Shown here: in pieces, positions 1-8,351 of the stretch
Position numbering within the stretch: the stretch's first letter is position 1
How the letters are laid out: each line of letters opens with the position of its first letter
NCBI GenBank assembly: GCA_001970955.1
Contig: MPUH01001080.1
Span: 1-24,553 of the forward strand
Reading direction: 5' to 3'
Source of the DNA: Stentor coeruleus
Lineage: Eukaryota; Ciliophora; Heterotrichea; Heterotrichida; Stentoridae
DNA: 24,553 nt
The notes under the pieces: model-generated
Databases searched by the model: none
What the model was told of the DNA's origin: nothing
What the model saw: the letters and a program-made list of their open reading frames with translations, nothing else
Position numbers and translations under genes: made by a program

Positions 1-475
1 GAAAGTTCATTCTTCCTTTTAACTTTACCTCTTTATCCTTACTATGCTTTTTTGCAACAGTTATCATTTTTTCAATCTCTTCTTCACTCATATCTTCTCC
101 TAATAAAGCTATAACTTTCTGTAAAGATTCTTTTGTTATGTACCCTTTTCCTTCTACATCAAGCATTGAAAAAGCTCTTGCAATATCTTCATTAGTATCA
201 GGCTCACTAACTTTGCTTATAATAATATCAAGAAACTCATGAAAATCAATTCTACCTGATTGTGAGGTGCTTCCAACTAAATCTTCGATTTCTCCTCGTG
301 ATGGGTTAAATCCTAAAGCCCTTAATGCAACACGTAGTTCTTTACCTTCAATCGTTCCTGTACCTGCAATATCAAATAAATCAAAAGCTTCTTTTATATC
401 TTTTGTGTGCTGTACACTTAGTACTTCTCTTCGACCATAGTTTTTTTTAGGGTTTTTTGTTTGCTTTGCTTTCAT
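1..475 (-). CDS. Centrin-like EF-hand protein, C-terminus cut by window edge
   Basis: Reading from the ATG at 475 gives 158 codons open to the window edge. A basic N-terminal tail (residues 1-25) leads into four EF-hand-like units, the centrin/caltractin layout. EF1 (loop D35-E46, [12 protein letters not shown]) keeps the usual ligand positions. EF2 (about 69-80) has Ser at position 1. EF3 (D106-S117) has Ser where the position-12 Glu should be, and the visible part of EF4 is Lys-rich and degenerate. Centrins are small calcium sensors (about 170 residues) at basal bodies and, in ciliates, in contractile fibres. Here probably only EF1 binds calcium well, so a structural centrin-like protein is more likely than a four-site sensor. 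The frame stays open through a possible GT donor near base 26, so I assume no intron there. The family is clear; the subfamily is not. Confidence 0.85.
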   Translation of the reverse strand, partial: MKAKQTKNPKKNYGRREVLSVQHTKDIKEAFDLFDIAGTGTIEGKELRVALRALGFNPSRGEIEDLVGSTSQSGRIDFHEFLDIIISKVSEPDTNEDIARAFSMLDVEGKGYITKESLQKVIALLGEDMSEEEIEKMITVAKKHSKDKEVKLKGRMNF

Positions 476-1001
476 TTTGTTTCTTTTTATTATGGAAATG
501 AAGGTTTTGAATTGATTAAGAGTGCTTATTTTTTAATACTTTTAGATTTATTGTAGTATTAGTAGATGAATAGTATTTTGTTTTTCTTTGATAATTTTTA
601 CTTTTCTATCAGACAGTTTAGTTATTAGAGATTGTTTCTGTTATTTTTATAATTTTTATCAATTAAATTAGCTAGAATAATTACTTAGTGAGATTTTTAA
701 ATTTAGATTAGGGTGTTGTGAAGTACCTCAAGTTTGAGCTCTCAGATATTTTTTTGTTATTTTTATGTGCCGAATTACACTCTAAAAATGAGTCATTATA
801 ACTTGTTTATCCTAGCTACTAAGCAAGCTTGGTTTTAGCAATTCTTGTATCTTAATCGCCAATATAATTATACCATAATTTAGAGTAAAATATTTATTAT
901 ATCAGTGAATATTTATCAATCTAAAGTTGCTTACTCCTACTATGTAATTATATGATAGGCTTTAATAACTAAAATCAATAACCAAAACATTACTATTACT
1001 T
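476..1001. other. Intergenic, no gene recognised
   Basis: AT-rich sequence upstream of the centrin-like start. Reading frames on both strands are short and stop-rich. No tRNA-like or repeated structure was seen. The region presumably carries the promoter of the centrin-like gene, but no specific element can be defended. Confidence 0.5.
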
Positions 1002-1286
1002 TTATAAATTTTCACTTTTATCCTCATACATATTTTCCATTCCCTTCCTTATTTTCACTTGCATACAAAGCAAATTAATCCATTTCTTGAATATATTAAA
1101 AATCTCTATAAAATTTGGCAAAGAATTCTCCTTCATACTTTTAGTGTTGAATTCTTCTTGGAAATTTCATCTAAACTCTAAGACTTATTTAATCGCATCC
1201 AAATTATATTCTGAGTATATAAAACCTATTTTCTGAGTTCTCCAAAAATCTAAGTCTTCTAATAAAATAGGCGAAATCGCATAATC
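1002..1286 (-). other. In-frame continuation past the DPY-30-like stop codon
   Basis: In the same frame as the gene above, the sequence after the TGA is open for 33 codons to TAA at 1185-1187, then 5 codons to TGA at 1167-1169, then 54 codons to TAA at 1002-1004. That is 3 internal stops in about 95 codons, where AT-rich noncoding DNA would give about 8. The composition (Trp, Cys, Met and charged residues mixed) looks protein-like. No GT...AG pair of 15-16 bases removes the stops. It may be a decayed C-terminus, an unrecognised short gene or chance. Confidence 0.3.
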
Positions 1287-1631
1287 TCACTTCAAGTCAA
1301 ACCCACCACTTGAAATTTCACATTGCAATGCAAAACCCTCAGGATAGTCATATTTAAGATTTTTACTATGTGAATCGTGTTGCTCTTCACGGGTGTCTAT
1401 TTTATATGTCTCTTCGAAACTGAGTTCTTTTTCAAGTTCTGGAAATTCATATTTCAAACTTTCATCCCCAGGAATAGCTCTGCATAGTGCTAATGCTAAA
1501 TATTTTTTCGGGTTGCTTGGTCTCACATTTATTAAGTCTTCAATTGCCATGCTAAGATATCTTCTGAAGTCTTCAAGTTCGTCAGGAGGCATGAATAGGT
1601 TCAAGTTTTCACAGCCTTTAGCGATATTCAT
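1287..1631 (-). CDS. Small DPY-30/RIIa-like domain protein
   Basis: A 114-residue acidic reading frame from the ATG at 1631 to TGA at 1287-1289. Residues about 20-52 form a helix-loop-helix with the pattern I-x-x-L-x-x-x-R-P-x-N-P-x-x-Y-L-A (R-P-S-N-P-K-K-Y-L-A). This resembles the DPY-30/RII-alpha docking domain, whose second helix follows an R-P-x-x-P turn. In cilia and flagella such domains dimerise and bind amphipathic helices of radial-spoke and anchoring proteins. The rest is acidic and unlike anything I recognise. The domain assignment rests on this short motif. The frame stays mostly open after the TGA (see the next entry), so the annotated stop may not be the ancestral end. A plain hypothetical protein is the alternative. 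Confidence 0.55.
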   Translation of the reverse strand: MNIAKGCENLNLFMPPDELEDFRRYLSMAIEDLINVRPSNPKKYLALALCRAIPGDESLKYEFPELEKELSFEETYKIDTREEQHDSHSKNLKYDYPEGFALQCEISSGGFDLK

Positions 1632-1679
1632 TATTATTTATTACAGTTAGCACTTAGATAACTTTTGACTAATATGAAA

Positions 1680-1847
1680 TAACTGCTTTAAGTCTGAAGA
1701 GCTTAGGAAAGTGAATTACATAAATTTGATGTTTTAAAAAAAAAAATAGATATGTGCATATAAANTAACTGCTTTAAGTCTGAAGAGCTTAGGAAAGTGA
1801 ATTACATAAATTTGATGTTTTAAAAAAAATAGATATGTGCATATATA
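1680..1847. repeat. Direct repeat either side of a single N (probable assembly artefact)
   Basis: The segment 1680-1764 is repeated from 1766 to about 1847, with one N (1765) between. The copies match except for the length of an A-run (11 against 8). Two contig ends that overlap but were joined rather than merged would give this. The true sequence probably has one copy. Confidence 0.85.
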
Positions 1848-2677
1848 AGTCAATTATAGTTTTGTGACAAGTTTGCTTCAGGAATAGACAAATTGAAAAT
1901 AATAACTACTTAATGGAATTATATATTTTTTGTGTCATAGTAAGTTTAGTTTTAATTAAGGGATGATTGTTGATATTAAGGGCTACTTAAATGCTATAAG
2001 AAATATCAGCAAGCATAGTATTACTTATTTTCCAATCTTTTCATAAATTTATAAATACCTTTCAATTATTATTCATAACTAGATCTAATGCTAAAATAAT
2101 AATTTTCCCACATAAACTCATATTCTGCCGTATAATAAATCTATATAAGCTTCAATTAATGTAATAATTCAACTCTCACATATACATTTTTATTCATAAA
2201 CCTAATTTTAATAAATAAATTCACTTTTAACAAGAATAATTAAGTATATTTTCAGAATATCCCTTATATTGTCCCAAGAATCAATATATATTCTTATTCA
2301 CTTAAGAAGAAAAAATATTTTAATATCCATAATAAAATATTTCATAGTATAATTTTCATAACTACTTTTTGTCATAAATTTCGTATGCAGACTAAACTTT
2401 TAAATCTTATTTGCATAGTTATAGTTAGGCCCGAACATTTCGGTATGCCCTTATCAATTCTACATTTGAATAAATGAACAACGTCACTCATGTTTTACTT
2501 ATCTTCTGATTGACTTCCATAAGCTTCTTTTCAAAGAACTTTTCAGGAATCCTCAAGTAAAAAATATTCTTTATACTATGGCTAATTTTTACTTCCACAC
2601 AATAATTCTCAGGATAGTTATCACAACTCATTAAAAAATTTATTAGATGATATGACAAAAAATGTTATAGGTTATAA
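1848..2677. other. Intergenic, no gene recognised
   Basis: AT-rich, with stop-rich frames on both strands. One small GC-rich inverted repeat stands out: CCGAA (2431-2435), a three-base loop, then TTCGG (2439-2443), flanked by GGC (2428-2430) and GCC (2447-2449). It could form a short hairpin, but nothing nearby says what it would do. The 3' end is the upstream region of the zinc-finger gene. Confidence 0.45.
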
Positions 2678-3166
2678 ATGAACACATACGAGTGCTATTA
2701 TGATGACTGCCGCAAGACCTACAACTCTAAATACAACCTTATCCGACACATAAATTCGTTTCACTTAGATAATAAATCGTATATGTGCTCATATTGCAGT
2801 AAAGGTTTCTATAACAAGCAATGCTTAGACCTTNCTAAATACAACCTTATCCGACACATAAATTCGTTTCACTTAGATAATAAATCGTATATGTGCTCTT
2901 ATTGCAGTAAAGGTTTCTATAACAAGCAATGCTTAGACCTCCATATATCAACAGGAATGTGTGACTTCCAATACTGGCCAAGAGAAAAACTAGGTCTTTA
3001 TGAAGACCTATCTCAAATAACAGAAGCAAAAAAGCATAGATTACAGGCTCCACCTCCATTGCAGTTACCTGTTTTGCCTAGAATTGAAAAAGATCGGCAA
3101 GTCCCATTACATCTGGCTAAACTGCCTATTATATCTTTGATATTTGAAGCTACGAAGAGCACTTAA
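2678..3166 (+). CDS. C2H2 zinc-finger protein (apparent length inflated by assembly duplication)
   Basis: Open from ATG at 2678 to TAA at 3164. Finger 1 uses C6, C11, H24 and H29. Finger 2 has C-x2-C followed by x12-H and, in place of the last His, a Cys five residues on (C73, C76, H89, C95 in the second copy). A block covering the end of finger 1 and most of finger 2 appears twice around the N at 2834 (residue 53 is undetermined). The 108-base period keeps the frame, so the 162-residue model survives by coincidence; the real protein is probably about 126 residues with two fingers. C2H2 fingers usually bind DNA or RNA in the nucleus. The C-terminal 70 residues have a proline-rich stretch (A-P-P-P-L-Q-L-P) and no recognised domain. 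No partner is suggested by the neighbours. Confidence 0.75.
   Translation: MNTYECYYDDCRKTYNSKYNLIRHINSFHLDNKSYMCSYCSKGFYNKQCLDLXKYNLIRHINSFHLDNKSYMCSYCSKGFYNKQCLDLHISTGMCDFQYWPREKLGLYEDLSQITEAKKHRLQAPPPLQLPVLPRIEKDRQVPLHLAKLPIISLIFEATKST
2727..2941. repeat. Direct repeat either side of an N, inside the zinc-finger gene
   Basis: Bases 2727-2832 recur at 2835-2940, separated by one base and the N at 2834. I see one substitution (A/T at about 2791 against 2899). The arrangement is the same as at the other N positions and is best read as an unmerged contig overlap. Confidence 0.85.
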
Positions 3167-5012
3167 ATATTCAGTTTATTAACTAATTGGTATGTATATA
3201 GAATAAGCATAAACCTCAATTTCTTTGTCTATCATAACATTTTAGTGAAGCCATTTTAGATGACAGGATTATAATCTTGTGGTAATATCTCTTCTCACAC
3301 ATCAGTATTCATATTCAGTTTTCTCAATTAAGTATTTCGCTTTGAATTTGGAAGGTCCTTAAATGTTCTGGAAAATTGCAATCTTAGACTTTTTAGTAAA
3401 GTATTTCTTTTGTTGGTTTCTAAGTATCTCAAATATCAATTGATTAAAGATTTTAATTAATATTGAACGTATTTACTGAGTTTTGGGTAGTTTGCCTATA
3501 AACTATGGAGCTCTTGCTTTGGAAAATATAAGGAAAAAGTGTTCTGAAATATTATTAAGAATTTCTTAAGATGATGCAGATATCGAAGGATTGGCTTGGA
3601 CAGAAAATTATTGCAAAATATTAAAGTTAAATTGGAATTTTTAGTTTTTTTGCTAAAAAGTTAAGTCAAAGACTTCATATTTTTGAAAGAAGCAATATGG
3701 ATTTACCATGTAAGAAAATTAGATAAATTTTGAATGTTGGTTGAATGTACAGTGTAGGCACTGGAAGACTCGCAATTAGAATTTTGTTGATCTTTCAAAA
3801 ATTTTCACAAATATTTTGTACTCGCATATAAAACTTAAAAAAAATTAGGAGTTTTTGCTTAAATAATAGATTTTTTGGTTATCAGAGAGATTTATAGTGG
3901 GTTTCTTTGGGGTTTAGATGGATTAGGATTATTTTCTAATCAATTGAAAAATGATTTCTGAGAAGGAAATGCATAAAACTGTGGTGAATTTTTATGTGAT
4001 ATGGAAAACTTGAAAGATTTGCAGTTTAATAAGCTTATATGAATAGAGATAGTGATTCAAGAAAAAATTTGATAGTTAGTTAAAATTTCTTCGGCTTTTT
4101 ATATAAGTGAAAATTGAGTGTAAACATTCTAGCATATCAAACATATATAAAATTACTTCATCAGATTATTAGAATATTAGGCTACAATCTTTCAAATATT
4201 TTTTTGAGATGATTAGTTTGGAAAAAATTATACATTTATTAGGCTTCCATACATAAACTCAAATAAACTTTTTACCATTATTACATACTTTGGATAGAAT
4301 CCTATATAGCATAAAAGCAAAAAATCATGAAAATTTAATCAAAAAAATCAAAACGCTTTAAATTTAACTATAAAAACAGTTTGAAGAAGATTAATATGTA
4401 AAATAATTGAGTATCTAGTTATTATAGTCTTATCAATTGATAGAATATACTTCTATTTGAGTTATTTGTTGAATTTTAAAAATTTTAGGAAATTTATATA
4501 GTAATAAAAAGTAAATTACAAAAATTTATGTTATAGGAGTCAAGTTTACTTTGAAAACTCTTTAATTTGCATTAAAAGTAAATTTATTATCAGATTAGGG
4601 TTTCTAGTAATCTTATTATAAGTAATTCTATGCATTAAAGAGATATGGTAGTGAAAAGTACTAATAAAGTTTATAGAAATTTTATCAAAATACTATCACG
4701 TTATAAAATAAACAGGACTTAAGAGTAAAAAAGATAAAGTATACTTAAAGGTCNGTAGTGAAAAGTACTAATAAAGTTTATAGAAATTTTATCAAAATAC
4801 TATCACGTTATAAAATAAGCAGAGCTTAAGAGTAAAAAAGATAAAGTATACTTAAAGGTTTATTATAATATGTTACATTGGAAAATAGTCCAAAATACTA
4901 GCATTCGGTTAGGAACTGCAGCATAATTACTCTACACACTGCCTGTTATACAACTTCAACAAGGTAATTCAAAATAATTGCAAATCTTTATACTATCCAA
5001 TTATCTATAATT
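3167..5012. other. Long intergenic region, no gene recognised
   Basis: About 1.85 kb of AT-rich DNA between the zinc-finger stop and the TPR gene stop. Short protein-like runs occur, the longest around 3484-3640 on the plus strand, but stop codons appear at the rate expected by chance across the region. No start plus 15-16-base intron solution gave a continuous gene. The right part holds an N-flanked duplication. Confidence 0.5.
4648..4859. repeat. Direct repeat either side of a single N (probable assembly artefact)
   Basis: Bases 4648-4752 recur at 4755-4859 around the N at 4754. The copies differ at three clustered positions (about 4708-4714 against 4815-4821), all transitions. This is either an unmerged contig overlap with error at one end or two slightly different alleles joined. 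Confidence 0.85.
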
Positions 5013-8000
5013 TTAAAAATTCAAATCATCAATATCATCAAGTATTTCACTCAACGAACTATCTGAATCTTGAATTTTTACAACCGGCACAGGACTTCTT
5101 ATAGATATTTCCTGTGATTTATATTTTCTCAACGATTTTTCTGAGAAAACATCAGAACTCTCAGTTTTTTCAACCTCTTCCTTCTCCTCACTAGGACTTT
5201 CTGCTTCAATCAACTGTATCTCATCAGTAAACTGTATCGACCCTTTAACCCTATTAAGCCAAGGAGTTTCAGGCTTGCATTTAACCATATTTACAGTGAA
5301 AAACTTGAAAATCTCTTCTTCAATTCCAAAGTCAAAACTTGGAAGACTAGATTTCGGTATCATTATACAAGGCCTAACATAAAAAGGATGACTATCCCCA
5401 ATAACTATTCTAATACAATCGAAACCTTCAGCAAACTTCTCCCCACTAGATAAAGGTAAAATTTCAACATCAGAACTTTCTTCTAAATACTTACCAACTA
5501 TCTCAGGGTCATATTTAAATGCTTCAGTGAGGATTGTTTTAGCCTCTCTATTCATCTCAAGGGCATATTGAATCACCCCCATAATAAGCAAAACTTTCCC
5601 TCGATCATTTTCATCTAAAAAACATACAATATCATTAAAATTCTCAAATGCTTCTTCAAGATTCCCTAAGACTAGATTGCATACAGCTAGGTTGTATATA
5701 ATTTCAATGTTATTCCTTTCCATTGACTGATCTTTTTTTTTCCTTTTGATTATAACTGGGGAAAACTCTTCTTTTGCAGCTTCAAAGTTTTTGTTCATCA
5801 TAAATATAAACCCTCTTATCCAACGAATATGCAGAACTTTGCATATATTCCCTTCAGTTTTATAAGAAAGGACATTTGCTAATTCTGATAAGATTTTCTG
5901 ATATGTATTTGAATCGTGTTCAGCTAAAGCTTGAACTAAAGTAAGCACTTCAATATCGAAATTATTCTTTGGATTTTTTGCCACTTGATTAAGCTTGTTT
6001 ATTTCAATAAGAGCTAATGGGATATTTTCTTGTAATAAATAGCATTTTATTTTAGACAAAATAATTTCAGATGATGGACTTATTGTATAAGCATTTTCTA
6101 AAGCTTTAACAGCTTCATCTACAGCTCCAGTTAATAACAGCAAATTACTAGCTTTAACATGCGCACTTGAATCATTTGGTTTAATAATCAAAGCTTGCTG
6201 AAAATCCTTTAAAGCTAGCCCTGTATCTTCTAATATAAAAGCACAGCGGCCTCTGAAAAAATATGCATCAGTGCATTTCTCATCTAGCTGTATGGCAATT
6301 GAGAAATCCTGAATAGCTTCTTTAAACATTTTCAGCTTAGCAGAACATAACCCTCGAGCCAGGAAATGATTAGCAACATTATCTTCAGCTTTATCAATAG
6401 CTTGTTCAAAATCATATACAGCGTCTACAGGTTTGTTATTATAATAAGTGACAATTCCTCTATGAAAATACAAGTCGCTTTCTGAGTCTCTAAGTTTTAT
6501 AGCAGTGTCTAATAATTCTTTACTTTTATGACCTAAACTAGGGTTTTTTGTTGTTAAAGCGAGTTGGAAGTATATCGCAGCTTGATAAGCAAAAGGTTCG
6601 ACGTTTTTTGGGAACAGCTCAGAAGCTTGTTGAAGGAGTTCTAAAGCTTTTTCACAGTTTCCTAATGATACTGCTTGAGAAATCATCAAATTATACAGTG
6701 AAGAATTATCTAAATCCTGAAGCTTCTGAGCTGCGGTTAAGTCTTTTACTGATTTTTCATGGTTGTCTATTGAAGCATAAGCATAACCTCTATACGCAAA
6801 ACAGTTCCCAAGATATTCTTGTAAAAGCACATGCTTTTTTTTGATAATTTTATTCAATTGACTTATCCCTTCTTTAAACTTTCTTCTCATAAGACACAAA
6901 ATAGCTTCAACATAACCTTTTAAAACCTTTTGTTCTTCAATTTCAAGACCTTGTTCTACTGCTCTTTGGAATGTAAAATGCGCTCCATAAAAATCCCTTT
7001 GTCTAATTTTTATAGCTCCTAGATTATAAATAGCTGCTCCAGTGTATTTTTTCGCTTTATCATATTTAATGACTTGTTCCAAAGATACAGCTGCATCGAT
7101 AAGATTTTCTTGTCCCAGCAGCGAGAATGCTTTAAAATAATGAGCTTCAATATTATTTGGTTCTAAGTCTATCAGTCGGCTAAGGTCTTCAAGAGCTTTT
7201 TCAAATTCATGGTTTTCAAACAAAAGTTTACCTCTTTTTAATAAAGCTAAATTTGTTGTCCCAGGACATTTTAAGGCCTGATCCAGCATTTTAATCGCAT
7301 TTTTGAATTCCCCTTTGCCAATCAAAGACTCTGCTAATCCTAAATAACCAGTTCCTTCTGTTGGTCCTATTGAAATCGCTTCATAAAAGTCGCTTATTGC
7401 CTTATCCCATTTCTGCATTTGGTTATAAAGTGTACCTCTACTGAGATATCCTTCTAAAAATCTTGGGAATTTTAATAAACCTCTTGTTATTTGCCTAACC
7501 GCTGTTGTATAATCTTTTGATTCAATAAAACAAGTAGCTATTTCTATATAAATGTTTTTGTTATAAGCTGGATGGTCTTGTATTATACTTAATAAATCAG
7601 GAATTGCTAGTTTATATTCTTTAAGACCAATATAGCATTGCGCTTTCATATAAATTGCTTTCAAATTATTAGAATCTTCTTTGAATACTTTTTTCAAAGT
7701 CTGTAAAGCTATATCATAAAGCCCTATGGTGTAAATTGCTTTCAAATTATTAGAATCTTCTTTGAATACTTTTTTCAAAGTCTGTAAAGCTATATCATAA
7801 AGCCCTATGGTGATTTCTTTCTTTACTTTATCAAGGAGTTCAGCTACAAGTTCTTTTTTAAGCTTCACATTTTTGGACTCCTCAAGCTCTTTAGGACCCG
7901 GGTGACCATTAGGAAGTTTTCCAGATGAGTTTAAAGCTGTCATTCTCAATGATGTCGTCCTTCTATTACTTGGTGTTGTGCTACCCATTGAAAAAGTACG

Positions 8001-8216
8001 AGAACGGTCTTTCGAAAAACTGTCATTATATTTGAAAATTTTCGATGATATGTTATAGCAAGCAAAAGACTTATTGACTATTGGTGAAGACTTTTTACGT
8101 GGTGAGCCTGCATTATTCTGGTCTTTTCTGAACGACTTCAAGCGGGGTTTGATTTTTCTTGACTCAGGATCAATAAATGTAGTAATGCCAAGACGTGACA
8201 TTTTTATTTGAAACAA
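5013..8216 (-). CDS. Large tetratricopeptide-repeat (TPR) protein
   Basis: 1,067 residues as assembled, probably about 1,040 in truth. Residues 1-120 are basic and Ser/Thr-rich, likely disordered and phosphorylated. From about 120 to 905 the protein is a near-continuous array of 34-residue helix-turn-helix TPR units, for example around 250-285, 320-355, 575-610, 615-650 and 650-680, with the usual small and aromatic positions. Residues about 920-1000 form a non-TPR block, and the tail (1005-1067) is Ser- and acid-rich. TPR arrays are protein-binding scaffolds, so no enzymatic role is implied. Ciliates have many such proteins, and I cannot name a complex. Residues 136-162 are repeated exactly as 163-189; 27 residues is not a TPR length, and removing one copy restores the 34-residue spacing. 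Met6 is an alternative start. The upstream neighbour on the same strand is the flippase gene, 135 bp away. Confidence 0.9.
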   Translation of the reverse strand: MFQIKMSRLGITTFIDPESRKIKPRLKSFRKDQNNAGSPRKKSSPIVNKSFACYNISSKIFKYNDSFSKDRSRTFSMGSTTPSNRRTTSLRMTALNSSGKLPNGHPGPKELEESKNVKLKKELVAELLDKVKKEITIGLYDIALQTLKKVFKEDSNNLKAIYTIGLYDIALQTLKKVFKEDSNNLKAIYMKAQCYIGLKEYKLAIPDLLSIIQDHPAYNKNIYIEIATCFIESKDYTTAVRQITRGLLKFPRFLEGYLSRGTLYNQMQKWDKAISDFYEAISIGPTEGTGYLGLAESLIGKGEFKNAIKMLDQALKCPGTTNLALLKRGKLLFENHEFEKALEDLSRLIDLEPNNIEAHYFKAFSLLGQENLIDAAVSLEQVIKYDKAKKYTGAAIYNLGAIKIRQRDFYGAHFTFQRAVEQGLEIEEQKVLKGYVEAILCLMRRKFKEGISQLNKIIKKKHVLLQEYLGNCFAYRGYAYASIDNHEKSVKDLTAAQKLQDLDNSSLYNLMISQAVSLGNCEKALELLQQASELFPKNVEPFAYQAAIYFQLALTTKNPSLGHKSKELLDTAIKLRDSESDLYFHRGIVTYYNNKPVDAVYDFEQAIDKAEDNVANHFLARGLCSAKLKMFKEAIQDFSIAIQLDEKCTDAYFFRGRCAFILEDTGLALKDFQQALIIKPNDSSAHVKASNLLLLTGAVDEAVKALENAYTISPSSEIILSKIKCYLLQENIPLALIEINKLNQVAKNPKNNFDIEVLTLVQALAEHDSNTYQKILSELANVLSYKTEGNICKVLHIRWIRGFIFMMNKNFEAAKEEFSPVIIKRKKKDQSMERNNIEIIYNLAVCNLVLGNLEEAFENFNDIVCFLDENDRGKVLLIMGVIQYALEMNREAKTILTEAFKYDPEIVGKYLEESSDVEILPLSSGEKFAEGFDCIRIVIGDSHPFYVRPCIMIPKSSLPSFDFGIEEEIFKFFTVNMVKCKPETPWLNRVKGSIQFTDEIQLIEAESPSEEKEEVEKTESSDVFSEKSLRKYKSQEISIRSPVPVVKIQDSDSSLSEILDDIDDLNF
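7651..7812. repeat. Exact 81-bp tandem duplication inside the TPR gene
   Basis: Bases 7651-7731 are repeated without a mismatch at 7732-7812. The period is 81 bp, so the frame is kept. There is no N here, unlike the other duplications in the window. It adds 27 residues that break TPR periodicity. It is either a merged assembly overlap or a very recent real duplication. Confidence 0.9.
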
Positions 8217-8351
8217 TTCCCCTGAAGAATATTTTATTTTAGTTTTTCGCCTTAATTTAATTTTCCTTAACCAAAAATAATCTTTTTATATAAATTATAA
8301 TAATCTTAGCATCATATTCATTTTTCAATTTTAGTAATAAAAGATTAAAGC
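8217..8351 (-). promoter_or_regulatory. Short spacer that must hold the TPR gene promoter
   Basis: Only 135 bp separate the flippase stop from the TPR start on the same strand. The 3' end of one gene and the 5' control region of the other must both fit here, or the two may share a transcript. The spacer is AT-rich, with no motif I can name. Confidence 0.35.

Noticed and set aside
3484-3640. Protein-like plus-strand run with one TAA, resembling a gene fragment
   Set aside because: Following the same frame to about 4180 gives stops at close to the chance rate for this base composition, and there is no start or usable 15-16-base intron.
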